DNA from: Cadophora sp. MPI-SDFR-AT-0126
Taxonomy: Eukaryota; Ascomycota; Leotiomycetes; Helotiales; Ploettnerulaceae
DNA length: 64,000 bases
Assembly: GCA_020747065.1 (NCBI GenBank)
Contig: JAGMVK010000002.1
Location: 1,302,001 to 1,366,000, forward strand
Reading direction: 5' to 3'
This document shows, piece after piece, positions 47,242 to 59,170 of the stretch (position 1 is its first letter; each line of letters starts with the position of its first letter). Both the position numbers and the translations under genes were made by a program. The notes under the pieces are model-generated. The model was not told the DNA's origin, did not search any database, and was given only the letters and a program-made list of their open reading frames with translations.

Positions 47242-50200
47242 ATGCCTCCTCCGCCGCCCCACACGAAGCCGGAGAATGTGCTGAAGCGCGCTCATGAACT
47301 CATGGGCGTGGGCCAGTCGCCTGCCGCCTTGAGCCTCCTCCACGAACACATTACTTCCAAGAGAAGCCGAAATGCACCTATTACGTCCCTTGAGCCGGTT
47401 ATGATACTGCTCGTCGAACAATCCGTTGAACAGAAGAAGGGAAAACTGGCAAAGGATGCCTTGTACCAGTACAAGAATATCAGTCAGAACACAAATGTTG
47501 GCACAATCGAGGTGAGAAAGGCTCCATCACTCCAGGCGCAGGATTGTAGTGCTGATACAGGGAAAAGTTGGTATTGAAGAAATTTATCGAGTTGGCAGAG
47601 GAGAAGGTGAAGACCGCACAAGCCAAGGCCGACGAAGTGCAATCCTCCCTGGAGACAACAGACGCTGCGACAGGTGTAGATGATCTCGAAGCCAGCGAAA
47701 CCCCGGAATCCATCCTTCTCTCCACCGTTTCCGGCGAACAGTCTCGAGACCGTACAGACCGGGCTATTGTTACGCCATGGCTCAAGTTTCTCTGGGAGAC
47801 CTACAGGACGGTTTTGGATATCCTCAGAAACAATGCGAGATTGGAGATTATGTACCAGAGTACGGCGATGCAAGCATTCGAATTTTGCCAGAAGTACACA
47901 CGAAAGACCGAATTCCGCAGACTCTGCGAGCTTCTCCGAAATCATGTACAGACTGCTGCCAAGTACTCCGCCCAGATGCACGCTATCAACCTCAACGACC
48001 CAGATACCCTCCAGCGCCATCTCGAGACTCGTTTTCAACAGTTGAATGTTGCAGTTGAGCTTGAGTTATGGCAAGAGGCTTTCAGAAGTGTTGAGGATAT
48101 CCATACCTTGCTCAATCTCAGCAAGCGCCCACCAAAGAATGTCATGATGGCCAACTACTACGAAAAGTTGACCCGTATCTTTTTGGTCGGAGAAAACTAC
48201 CTGTTCCATGCTGCTGCTTGGTCTCGATACTACAATCTCCTCCGTCAATCTGCCTCTATGGTCGCAGCTGGTCAGAGCAAAAAGGCCGATAACCCAGCGA
48301 CTTCCGAGGCAGACCTCTCCAAGGCTGCTTCTTTCGTCCTTCTGTCTGCCCTCGCCATTCCTGTCATCAGCACTTCCAGATCCCGCGGTGCTTTGGTTGA
48401 CATTGATGAAGCTAAGAAGAACAAGAACTCTCGTCTCACTCACCTTCTCGGCATGGCCCAAGCCCCAACTCGTGCAGTTCTTTTCAAGGATGCTATGAGC
48501 AAAGGTCTCTTGAAGCGTGCTCGCCCTGAGATTCGTGAGCTTTACCAAATCCTCGAAGTCGAATTTCACCCCCTGTCTATTTGCCAAAAGATTTCTCCAA
48601 TTCTCGCCAAGATCGGCACTGATCCCGAAATGGAGAAATATGTCCTGCCTCTTCAACAAGTTATTCTTACGAGACTCTTTCAGCAACTGTCTCAAGTCTA
48701 TGAGACCGTTGATCTTGAGTTTGTTGAGAACCTCGCTAAGTTTCCCGAGCCTTTCCAAGTCACCAGAGATACTATTGAGAAATTCATCATGAATGGAAAC
48801 AAGAAGGGTGATCTTGCTATCCGCATGGATCATGCTACTGGTGTTCTCAGCTTCGATACTGATGTCTTCTCCTCCACCAAGGCTGTCCAAGCCAACTCTG
48901 GTAGTGGTTCTGCTGAGAGCGAAACTTCTTCTGTCCAAAGACTCCAAAGTACTCCATCAGAAATTGTCAGAACTCAATTGACTCGCCTTGCCAGGGCTCT
49001 GTTCATCACCTGCCAATATACTGATCCTTCTTTCAATGAATCAAGAATCAAGGCTCGGGATGCGGCGTATGCTAGAGCCAGAGCTGGTGCCGAGAAAGAG
49101 CATCTTGACATCCTGTCACGAAAGGAGGTCATCACTAAGCGGAAGGAGGAAGCGTCTGAAATCCAGGCCAGAAAGGAGAAGGAGGATGCAACCCGCAAAC
49201 GAATTAAAGCCGCTCAACTTCAGGAAGCCGAGGACAAGCGACTTGCACAAGAGCAGAAGGATCGTGAAGAGAAGCGTATGAAGGCTGAGCTGGAGAGAGT
49301 ACGAAAAGAGGAACTCAAGAAGCAGATTGCGGAACTCAAGATGAAGGATAAGGACGGTATCGATATGGAGAACCTCGACAACATTGGTAGCGACGACATT
49401 CGTCGGATGAAACTTGCCCAACTCGAGCAAGAAAAGAACAGCATGACCGAGAAGCTTCGCGTGACTGGCAAACGTATCGATCATCTTGAGCGAGCTTTCC
49501 GTAAGGAGGAAGCCAAGAAGTTGCCTGCGGACTATGCCTTGCAACGCGAAAGGGATCTGGCGGCTTATGAAAAGACCAAAGAGCAGACTCTTAAGGATGC
49601 TTTTGCTAAGCATCAAGAAAGTGTCGAACTCAAGCACAGATTGAGCCGTCTGGTGAGCCACTACGAAAGCTACCGAGAGACGATTGTCGAGCGCAGACAT
49701 GACGAATTCGAGAAGCGCCGACGTGATGCTCAGAGAGAGTTAGAGAAGGCTGTTGCGTTGCGCAAGAAGGAGTTCCGCGAGCGTAAGGCACGGGAGAAGA
49801 GAGAGATCGCCGAGCAAGAGCGTATCTTGCGTGAGGAGGAAGAGCGTGCAGCAAGAGAGGCCGAGGAGAAGGCTGCTCGCGATGAGAAGAAGAAGGCCGA
49901 GTTTGCCGAGTTGAAGGCGATTCGCGAGAAGGAGCGACAGGAGGCATTGGAGATGGCTGCTCTACAAGCACGAAGAGCCGAGGAGGCTGAGAAGAGACGC
50001 GCAGAGGCCAAAGCCGCACCAAGAGGTCCACCTCCTGCTATGGAGAGAACCGGTTCATCTGGGGCTGTTAGACCACCATTGCCACTTGCCGGTGCTAAGT
50101 TGGGTTGGAGAGAAAAGGAGAAGCTCAGAGCAGAAGGCAAGGAGGTCCCATCAACTCGCACCGAATCCCCAATGGCACGCGCTCCTCCAGCCAGCCGTGC

Positions 50201-50519
50201 TCCACAGATGGAGCGAACTGACTCGAATGATCGTCCTGCTGCTACCGGTCCTCCTCGCATCGCCCTTGCGGGTGGCAAGCCCAGCTGGAGAGACAGAGAA
50301 GCAGCCAAGGCCAACAGTGGAGAGTCAGCCGGTCCTCCTCCTTCAGCCCGAGTTCCCTCGTCTTCGGGAGGAGCTCCTCTTTCGCGCGGTCGGTCTGGAC
50401 GAGGTGATGAGGGGCGTGATGGCTCGCCTGCTCCTGCTGCGACTCCATCAGGTGATGGTCTCAAACCCAGCGGAGCACCTGGCAGATTCGTACCTCCCCA
50501 CCTCCGAAACAAGAACTGA
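47242..50519 (+). CDS. tif32: Eukaryotic translation initiation factor 3 subunit A
   Basis: Largest scaffold subunit of eIF3, binding the 40S ribosome, eIF1 and the b and c subunits. Two exons: 47242-47511 and 47568-50519, with a 56-nt intron; 1073 residues. The start [20 protein letters not shown] matches the fungal family. An in-frame ATG at 47161 would add 27 residues and is not preferred. The N-terminal helical repeats and PCI domain (to about residue 520) contain [28 protein letters not shown] and [22 protein letters not shown] long highly charged coiled coil (about 540-880) follows, rich in EEAxRxRE-type repeats. The C-terminus is Pro/Ala/Arg-rich with two LAGxKxxWRxRE-like repeats and ends in [11 protein letters not shown]. 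Long antisense ORFs over this gene are shadows of its codon bias. Confidence 0.97.
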
Positions 50520-53500
50520 TTGGATTTTGTTTCTCGGGTACGGTTGAGGTTACGGCTTGCGTGACGTTTCGAGGGCAAATCTGGGGATGGAGGGTCTCAG
50601 GGGTCGCGTTTTGCGTGCATCTTGTAATTAAATAGGCGTTCTATGGTTCCGTCCGTGCTAGGTTGCCTCTTCGCCTAGAATAAAATGAAGACTTGGTTGA
50701 GAATGACTGAAGTTGTGGTGCCATACATCATCCTATTCTGTGATAGTTACAATACATTACGAGGGTCCATATTGCTGTAGTCTCTTCTCTCTTCCATTCC
50801 TTGCGTTCCACGCCTCTGAGATAATATTAGACAGTTCGCCATTTTCTACGAGAAATGTCCAACCGTGTTGAATTTTCTTAGCAAAGAATCATCCCGTGCC
50901 GTGGTCACACAGCATTATTAACAGATTTCAGCCGCAAGCTTGTTTTCGTCCTCTTCGGTCGTTTGAATTTCCTTCCCATCTCAATTAGGAAAGACTAGAG
51001 ACTTGTGGCGCACGCACAAGCCTACGAACGCCTAGTATAGCCGGACCTGACAGTAGCTTCAGGAACGCATGTGGCAGACTCGTATTTCCTCCGATGGGTT
51101 AGATGAAGGCTTGAAGGTGATACCAGGCTATATTATCTAATTGGTCTACTGCAAGGTGAAAAGAAGGTGAGACGAGGACTGTGATGAGATGGCTTGCATG
51201 AGCAGGCTACTCGGAAGAAGCCGACTTGGTGCATGGGTTGCTTTTGTGATCTGTGATGCAGCTGTAATTGCGTCGGGATGGGGAGAAGGAGTCTTGAGAA
51301 AGCTTGTCTATGCTTGAGAGTCCGAAGCGGAGAGGTGGGTCGTGAGAACTTGGCAGATGAGCTGATTTGGAATTTCGTTGAGATCTGGAAGATGTGTAGT
51401 TTGGGAAGTGGGACCCTTTTCCTCAATGTCCTCTTGCTAGATGTTGCTCTAATATCACGAACGTGGAAGATAGAGCGAGGTGAGGTCTCAGGTCTGAAGT
51501 CTAAAGTCTGAAGTGGAGGACGAATAGACCTCTATCATTGTGTTCGAGATCCTGCATAAGTACGACGCTCGACCGAGATGCTCTCTGGTTTCTATGTCGG
51601 CCAGATAGTCGCAGAGTTTTTCTATTTTAGGGCTTGTGTTGTGGGGAAAGATCTCGCGGGTGATCGGCGCGAGGGAAAAGCTTGAGTTAGGGTCTCCTAA
51701 TTCAGATCTATGTGGGAACGGAACGAGAAAGAATCCGACTCTCGGAGGAGGTCTTCAATGTTTGAATAACTTTGTTGCGAGAACCTTCAGATGGAATGGG
51801 TTCGGTGCCATCACATTGTTCTTATGGATCGTCCTTTTGGCCGAGGACCATATTCCTGGCCGGAGGAGTGTGAGAGCACCACTAAGCAGGACGGCCTTGG
51901 ACAGAGAAACAGCGACAGGCCTCTTCATGCGGCAAGTGAAATGGAGAGCTGCAGAGAGAGCACCGGGACAATGCTTGAAGCTGCCGGTTTTCCGTCGACG
52001 AGATCTTACCACGAGTCCGTCGTCGCCTCATCGGGTACGTGGTTAACACATGAATGGCTTGAACTCTCTCAAAAAGCTCATATCCACTGTTTAGAGGCCA
52101 GATATAAGCCGTGTTCAGAACCTTCACGTCAAGGCTTTCTTTCCCGATCTTCGTTGGATCTGGCGGAAAGATGTGGTATCTCTGGATCGGATCCACTGGA
52201 GACACCAATTATCTCCTCACAGAAGCATTCTGATGATTCGAGAACGTCGGAAAATTATTTTAGCAGAGTACAAGAACAAAAATTGAACCGAGGATGTATC
52301 TCAGCGGGGACAAGGAACGACACTTATCGTGGTGTCGATTTGACGTGAGTTGTCATCCTTCGCTGGAAGGACCGAGGTGAGTGCCTGGTGTGGCGGTCCA
52401 AAGGGTCCGTTACCTCCGTACATAGTGCCAGACTATGTATAACCGGACTGGACTTTAAAGTCAACATGTCTAATTCGGAGTAGACTAGAGGGGCACTTTG
52501 ACTGCAAAAATGCCATGCCTATCTACCGAGTTGGTATCAGAGTACTCATCAACACATGAAACAAATGGCTTTTTTGTTTGGTTCTTTGATGGCGGGTTGA
52601 TGGCCGTGCGGTCGTACTATTCCATCCGATGTCTGTTGTGGCGTTTGCACTCAGCTCTCAAATAACGTGTGATATCTGGCAGGATTGTTGTGTTGCAGTC
52701 CCGTATCTGCATGTGGTGAGCATCAAAGCACAGCCCAGGAGGCAAAATAAGGTTGTGATTTGAGCATCGCTGCAAATATTATGCTGTGCAACTTACCTGT
52801 ATCGTACGCCCTGAGATAGAAGTCCTCGAGCAGATCCAGTGCATGCTGTACCATTCTGGCTGGCTGATCTCCCGCTGAAGGTGTTTGGTTCTGAGCTCTT
52901 GGCTGGAAAACATAAACATTCTTTTCGAACTCAAGTAACGGACGATCAACGATCTACAGTTAACAAATTGAACTAGCAGGTGTTCTGGAGTCTGGTCGGT
53001 CTCGGTCCAAAAGTGGTGCCCGCTGGCCTTTCGTTCTTCTTTACTGAAGCTGTTGGGGCCCTGGCAAAGCTTTTTTTTCCAAAATCGATAGTCTGTCTGT
53101 GCAGTTGCACACTTTTGTTGTGATCCAAGAGAGAAAAGGTTAGAGGAATGGTTGCAGTCGTCCAAGCTTTGGAGGCTAAAGATGCCAGCCAGCTTTGTTC
53201 CTGCATATCTAGCGTGCATGGGGTCCAAACAGGGACGGATGGTTCTCAAGCGAGCATTTAATTTCCATCAGCAACGCCTCCAACGGCCCCCTTTTCAGAC
53301 TTCATCCAATCACAAATACAATTTTCAGGGTCCAAGCGCTCAGAAGTACGGATAAGCTGATCGAGAGTCGGCTGAGAAACTCCAGACGTCACAAGCGCTG
53401 CTGCACTCTCCCAGATAACACAATACAGCTAAGTGATCGAGTCTCGGCAGCTCGGGGACATCTTCATTACTGGGAATGGACATGTCAACTGTTGTACGAC

Positions 53501-54057
53501 GAGACGCTCATGTCTTTCTCAGCCTGTGTTCATCGGATCACAGTCTATTTCTCCGAGAAAGGAAAGGAGAACATGTTCGAGAAGCAAGATTCCTTGAACA
53601 TCTACCGGATGGTCGGGGTAAAACCATCCCAGCTAGGATCTCCGTCCAACTTCGTGTAAGCCCCGGCCACAGATAATCCCCATTGGTACCACAACTGCTA
53701 GGATCCAATTTAAATGATTGGTCTGCTCCAGCTAGGCGTCACCATACATGCGCCACGTTGTGCCTGGCCAGTCTGGGGAGCTTCTCGACTGCATGGGTTC
53801 GGTCGACGCTACCGTATGTTCGAAAGATCAAGCGTCCTTTCCACAAGCTTTTCATAGTCCGGACTTGCTCTTCGTCCAAAAGAGTTGTAGGGCAGGTGTA
53901 ACCCTTCAAGTTCGTATCACGGGGCGCTTTCTATATATGGTCTGCTTTCCCTCCTCGTTGTCTCATTCACACTCTCCTTGTTCAGCGGCGTCCACTTTTC
54001 CTTTCTTTACTTTCCTATTTCAGCCTCAGCCAGACGAGAGGGCTTCTCAACTTCATC
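50520..54057. other. Intergenic region
   Basis: About 3.5 kb without a supported gene. The longest ATG-initiated reading is 51791-52348 (185 residues, no motif, overlapped by ORFs in other frames). A minus reading at 53249-52779 lacks an ATG. The final 120 bases hold a TATA element and a C/T-rich leader for the WSC gene. Confidence 0.5.
53931..53938 (+). promoter_or_regulatory. TATA element upstream of the WSC-domain gene
   Basis: CTATATATGG lies about 120 bases before the ATG at 54058 and is followed by a C/T-rich stretch (about 53945-54030). Spacing fits a strong fungal promoter with a short leader. Inferred from position and sequence only. Confidence 0.5.
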
Positions 54058-56207
54058 ATGTTGAACCTCAAGTCTTTTACTGTTGCTTCGGCAGCTCTCA
54101 CACTCTTTTCTGGCGTCAATGCCGGACTTTACCCAGTAAAGCGTAACGAGGAGCCAGCTCAGCCCTCTTGCACTGATTTCACTCCTTTCAAATACGCAGG
54201 ATGCTTTGTTGATAACGGTAGCCCTCGTACTCTTTTGTATACCGGCCCCAGAAACCAGAACCAAACTGTGCAGGATTGCGTTGCCTTTTGCAAAGGTATG
54301 ATTCACCTCCGATGCACTTTCATTCTTTCGATCTAACACTTATCAGGGAACGATTATCAGTATGCCGGACTTGAATATGGCGAGGAGGTAAATTAAGATT
54401 TCTCTCAGCACGGAATTTTGCTGACTTCCGCAGTGCTTCTGTGGCGCTTCAGTCAACAACATTCAAGCCGACGAAGCCGACTGTGACTTTTCTTGTACCG
54501 GGGACGACACCGAGATCTGTGGAGGTCTCGATCGTGTTAGCATCTATCAAGATCCTACCTTCCCAGTTGCCGATTATACCACAATCTCCGATTACGTTAA
54601 GCTCGGCTGCTACAGCGAGGGTTCTGTGGGTCGCTCTCTTGCTTGGAGACAGGATCAGGTCAACGCCACGACGATGACCGTTGAAAGTTGTCTTACGGCT
54701 TGTAAAGCTGGTGGCTACTCCTTTTCCGGCCTCGAATTTGCCTCCGAGTGTTACTGGTATGCCTGCTACTTATTGATAATTTTGGGGGACAACGCTGATT
54801 TGCCATTAGTGGTGTCGTGTTGGGCAATGGAACGCTGCCGGTGGACAGCAGCAAATGTGATATGCCTTGCAATGGAGACTCTACCGAAACCTGCGGTGGT
54901 CGCGGAACACTCGATCTATATGTCGCCAAGGATCTAGAGTCTACTGAACCATGTGAGGGAGGATCATCATCTTCTTCCAGCTCCGTCTCTTCTTCGACGT
55001 CTACCCGACCCAGTGAGTTGTGTTCGTTTTCCTCCAGCTATTTTTGTTGACCAAGACCTAGGTTCAAGCAGCACTCAGTTACCAACAACGACTTCATCCA
55101 CTTCGACTTCGAAATCGTCAAGCTCGTCATCTTCTAAATCATCGAGCTCATCAACCGTTTCGTCAACCACCCGAACCTCCTCATCGACGACTAAGCCACC
55201 ATCGTCGTCTTCAACTCCTCCCACAACCAGTAAGCATTCGATCTCTGCCCAACGAGGCCTTCCTACCCCTTCATACGTTACAAGATCTCTCAAGAACTAC
55301 GATTCTGACTTCGAAAAGCAACTTCCAAGCCAGTCTCTCTTTGCACATCGACGTAAGTGTTCTGAAACCGCGATATTCTTGCTCTTATTGACACTTCTTC
55401 AGTACCACTATTTCACCCACCCCGACCTGCGAATACAAATGCGGTAAATGGTGCTCGAATCCTATTCCCAAGTTTACCGACAAGAACACGTGCTGGTCTG
55501 CATTCTCATCGTGTACTGTTCAAGTCGCGTCCTGCTTCTTGAATGCCGGTTTCCCAGATAGCATGAACTGTTTCGAATTCTCCAGCTGGTGTAGTTCGAT
55601 TTCGTCCTACTGCAACAGCTACTGCCCCGGAAACAACTGCTCCAAGGATAACTGCAAGTCAAAGTATCCCCCCTCTGGTCCGCCTGTCCAACCTCCAGCG
55701 GTATCCACAACAGTCTACCCTTGCCCAGTCTCAACGTCAAAGCCAAGCACCACTTCTTCTAAGGCATCTTCTACGACTTGTGTGCCTATCCCAACCAATA
55801 CCAACATTTGCAAGCAACCACATAACCCTGGAAAAGGATACAGCTCCTCCGCCCCCGTTGGAAATATCGCTCTCCCATGCTTGACGTGCAACAACATCTA
55901 CTCCGACTACAAGTCTGGATATCCATTCAAGCTCTACACTTCGCCTCAATCGAAGAATTGCCCTTCATATCCCAGGGGTGGTAACAACGGGCCAACACAA
56001 GGTTGCAAGGATGCTTGTGACAGTCAGTACAAGAGCTGTTTAGATACATATGCTCAAGGATGCAAGAACAACCGATTCAACCGCCGTGGAGACAATTACG
56101 ATACCGCCACTCAGAAGTGCAAGAATCAATGGTACGATTGCTACAACACGAACAACAATGTGCAGCCTGGAAATAGATGTGGCAGCTGGAATTCGGGATG
56201 GTATTAG
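54058..56207 (+). CDS. Secreted protein with two WSC domains, Ser/Thr stalk and Cys-rich C-terminus
   Basis: Proposed exons: 54058-54295, 54347-54387, 54434-54756, 54810-55012, 55062-55229, 55319-55352, 55403-56207; about 603 residues. The signal peptide spans residues 1-22 (ending SGVNA), with a KR site soon after. The first WSC domain runs from YAGCFVD through NDYQYAGLEYG, CFCG and EICGG. The second runs from LGCYSEG through GYSFSGLEFASECYC to TETCGG. WSC domains bind glycans. An almost pure Ser/Thr stretch (about residues 300-360) resembles an O-mannosylated stalk. The C-terminal 260 residues have many Cys (CEYKCGKWCS, CSSISSYCNSYCPGNNCSKDNC) and end in GSWNSGWY with no membrane helix. It is probably a wall-associated or secreted protein. 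The 34-nt exon 6 is uncertain; a 19-nt version starting at 55334 keeps the same frame. Confidence 0.85.
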
Positions 56208-57707
56208 ATGGACGGCGAAGATTCTATCTCGGGCCGATTTCTTTCTTTCTTCGTTCTAATGGTCAAGACAACTACTCTACGTTCATAATGTTTTTATCTT
56301 AGTATCTAGTTTTATGGTGAAGGAATAAAAGGTGTGAAGGGGATGATAATTAGTTGTAAGCAGCGGGAAATGAAATACTTTGTATTTACAGCATATCGAA
56401 TGTTCTCAGCCGTTTCCGCTCCTTCTATTTCCGTTTGCTACTTTAGACGGCACAAGGTGGTACAGTAGACGTCTTGACCGGCTACTTGCTCAGCTTCCCT
56501 GCTCATGTGGAAGCAAGGGGCGCAAGCGAATTATCAGCGGTTTGCCAACAAACAAATCAACAACCCCGTCAACGAGCCTGATTCCGGGTTTCTTGATTCT
56601 GTTGCAAATCGTAGATTTCGTGTCTCAGTCATGGCTGTTGTTCTGATTGTTTTGGCGGCTCCTTGTATGCAGATTAATAAGTGGGTGGATGAGTAGGATG
56701 GGATGGCAGGGTTTTGTTTTCGTTTGGAGATTCGGGTAAGATAAGTCGGGATTTCGAAGTTCGCGGTTTTGAGAGGAGGTACGAAAGTAATAAGTGGGTT
56801 TTGAATTCTGACTTCTTTTGGTATGTTGATGTCCATTCAATACAGGAGGGGCTGCTCAGGCAGGACTTTGAGAGCTGATCGGGATACAAGCCATGGTATC
56901 ACGTGGACGCGTCACATGTTTGCATTCTCTTGTTTTGGTGCTTCCAACTCTGAGCTGGCACAGGAAGCAAGATGAAGACATTTTCAGTCCTAAGTCTGGG
57001 CTTCTTGTGAGTCTTTGATAATGGCATTGCCAAAAGTAGAATGAGCCGGGAGATTTACACTATGCTCCCGCGCACGTGGACCTCCTGTGCGAGCCAGCCA
57101 ATAAGACCCTTTCAAAGAGAAAAGCAGGAAACCTTTGTTGCATGTCGCAGTTGGAGGGTTCTGCTTGGAGGCTGTTGGGAGGCGGTTGGGAGACGGTTGA
57201 TAGGTCATTCATTGATAGGCGGGCTGCAGGTGGATTGCAGATGTTTTAGAGTGAGTTGATTTAGAATTCGTTAGGCGAGGGGATGAAAGAACGAAATTGG
57301 AGGATGGCTTCTGGGGAGACAGAGTAGTATAAGTGGTATAAGGATACAAATGAGGTTAAAATTGGTAATGATATTTAGTGTAGCTGTGATTTTCATTCTA
57401 GGTGTAGTGATAGCAGATCAAAGGGGGCGAGCTCGCTTACGTCCAGCATTGTGTATCTACTATCAACATCAGGCATTCTATGCACCTTGTTGAGCATTAT
57501 TAATCAAGAAGTAAAGAGTAGCTGGTGATGTCTTCAATCTCGATTCTTACCCCCGAGTTACGCTTGACTAATTAGCACAAAAGCCATAGACCGAAAACAG
57601 ACAAATTCAAAAATCCCACCCAATTCATGTGCTCCTAACTCGTACAAGCGAAACAAAAGCTGCCTTGTGACATCTTCCACCCATCGAGATAAGATTCGAT
57701 ATCGATT
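56208..57707. other. Intergenic region
   Basis: Between the convergent WSC gene (plus) and the dehydrin-like gene (minus). ORFs are short and overlapping on both strands, with no motif. Nothing further supported. Confidence 0.55.
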
Positions 57708-58287
57708 TTACTCTCTGTTCAAGTCCTTGCCCACCCCGGAACCTTGATGCATCGTCTCCGCATTGACAGCCGTGCCGCCAAAAGCATGCTTCACACCTTC
57801 GTCCTGCATTGCAGTTAATACGCATTCTCTTCTGTCAACGACTCATCATCAAAACTCCCTCTATTAGCTTTCGACCTCCAATCCACGACCAAGTCAAAGT
57901 CCAGATCCAAATCCAGATTCAACAAGTCGCAGACCCGAATTCCCAAGACCAAACAATGAAAATCAAAACCACTCACCCTTCCAATGTGCGTCGCATCCCC
58001 GCTACTCGCAGACTGCGAGCCTCCATGATTATTACTACTGGGCGAGAGCTTCTCCTTGATCTTGCCCAAGATACCCTTCTTCTCGTGTTCTTGGCCATGT
58101 TCGGTGGTGGTGTCTGCGTTGGGGGGGACGTCGCCGGTGGTCTTGTGTTTGTGACCGATGCTGTCGCGCGCGATTCCGGTGGAAGTTGTTAGAGATCTGT
58201 GATAAGGGGAGGAGGTGTTAGTTGGTAGGGTGGAGGGAGAGAGGGGAGTGGATTGAACGGGAGGGAAAGGGGGGTTTACTCTGCCAT
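57708..58287 (-). CDS. Small hydrophilic stress-type protein with a dehydrin K-segment-like motif
   Basis: Found only by joining exons: 58287-58280 (8 nt, Met-Ala and part of Glu), 58196-57977 and 57803-57708. They total 324 nt, 107 residues. Introns are 83 nt (GTAAAC, CTAAC branch, CACAG) and 173 nt (GTGAGT..GCAG), and phases close. The protein is very hydrophilic and rich in Gly, His, Lys, Thr and Asp, with no Cys or Trp. Residues 41-55 read EKKGILGKIKEKLSP, identical at 11 of 15 positions to the plant dehydrin K-segment consensus EKKGIMDKIKEKLPG, which folds as an amphipathic helix on membranes during dehydration. The N-terminal part has GIARDSIGHKHKTTG and the C-terminus HAFGGTAVNAETMHQGSG. 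A desiccation or stress-protection role is inferred. The K-segment resemblance could be convergent. Confidence 0.75.
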
Positions 58288-58492
58288 TTTGAAAGTTTTA
58301 CTGTTATTAGATCGAGTCAAGGCTATGCGTGTAGGTTATTTTGAGTTTCAGAATATGATTCAAGAAACAGAAATCAAAAGAAAGAAAAGCAAAAGTTGGA
58401 CCAGAAGTCCATGCTCTTCTTATCTACCTAAAGCTGGCTTGCTAGGTAGGTGGGATATCGATTGCGAATGGGTGTGCACCGTTGAAGATCAC

Positions 58493-58500
58493 TGACGTCG
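58493..58500. promoter_or_regulatory. CRE-like site TGACGTCG
   Basis: TGACGTCG lies about 205 bases upstream of the dehydrin-like ATG. The TGACGT half is the recognition core of ATF/CREB-type bZIP factors (Atf1/AtfA in fungi). Confidence 0.45.
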
Positions 58501-58625
58501 ACGAGCCGAGAGCCACACTCTCCTTCTGTATCGAGCCATTTCGAGGCCCTTCCTCGTTCTACTCTTTCCCTTTGTTTCTCCCAGTCATGCATGCATTGCA
58601 CTGTGTGGCCATGGGGTGTTGGGTC

Positions 58626-58633
58626 TGACGTCA
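58626..58633. promoter_or_regulatory. Palindromic CRE site TGACGTCA
   Basis: A perfect ATF/CREB palindrome about 340 bases upstream of the dehydrin-like ATG. In fungi such sites are bound by Atf1/AtfA downstream of the Hog1/SakA stress kinase. An STRE core AGGGG follows at 58655-58659. Confidence 0.5.
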
Positions 58634-59170
58634 CTACAATAAGTGATGAACAGGAGGGGGAGACGAACAGCTGATTGCCCGCATTAATCCCAGTGGACCA
58701 TATCACGTCTTCTCGTAACACTTGATGCTTGAAGAGCATGTGAGTAGCGGGGTACGATGAATATCAGGATAGGGAAGAGGAAGGATTGGAACCGACATAG
58801 ATTGTTGATTATGAGTGGGGTTGCTTGGCGATGAGAAGGTGGCGTCACTCACCTAGGTATGGTATGTCTGCTGTTGGTGAATCGAAATGCAAGGACTGTA
58901 GAGCAAACCGATTGGCAAACCATTCATTGCACAGCCAATATGCTATTCAGGTAAGTGATGGCAGCTTTGGCTTCCAATCCATCGTTATAAAGCCCAATCC
59001 CTATTCTACAGTCCAACCCAGTCCGCCTATTTTACACCCTTGGCAATCTTCCATCGAGTAGCCAGCTTTTTGAACGCCTTTCAAAGCCCTTGTCGTAATA
59101 TAACACCCATAAGTCATTCCAACGACCCGTATATTTCCAGAGGCTCTAGGCTGGTCTCAGTGCATTGGTA

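Larger units (their letters stand above)
58288..59170. other. Upstream region of the dehydrin-like gene / 3' side of the transcription factor gene
   Basis: About 880 bases between two minus-strand genes, holding the promoter of the dehydrin-like gene with CRE-like and STRE elements (listed separately). No coding sequence is supported. Confidence 0.6.

Noticed and set aside
48066..48947. 293-codon ORF antisense to eIF3a
   Set aside because: A mirror of the codon-biased eIF3a frame; no domain. The same holds for 49730-50578 (282 codons) and 47484-48038.
51791..52348. 185-codon plus ORF with an ATG
   Set aside because: No recognisable domain, competing ORFs in all frames and no splice context; kept only as a mention in the intergenic entry.
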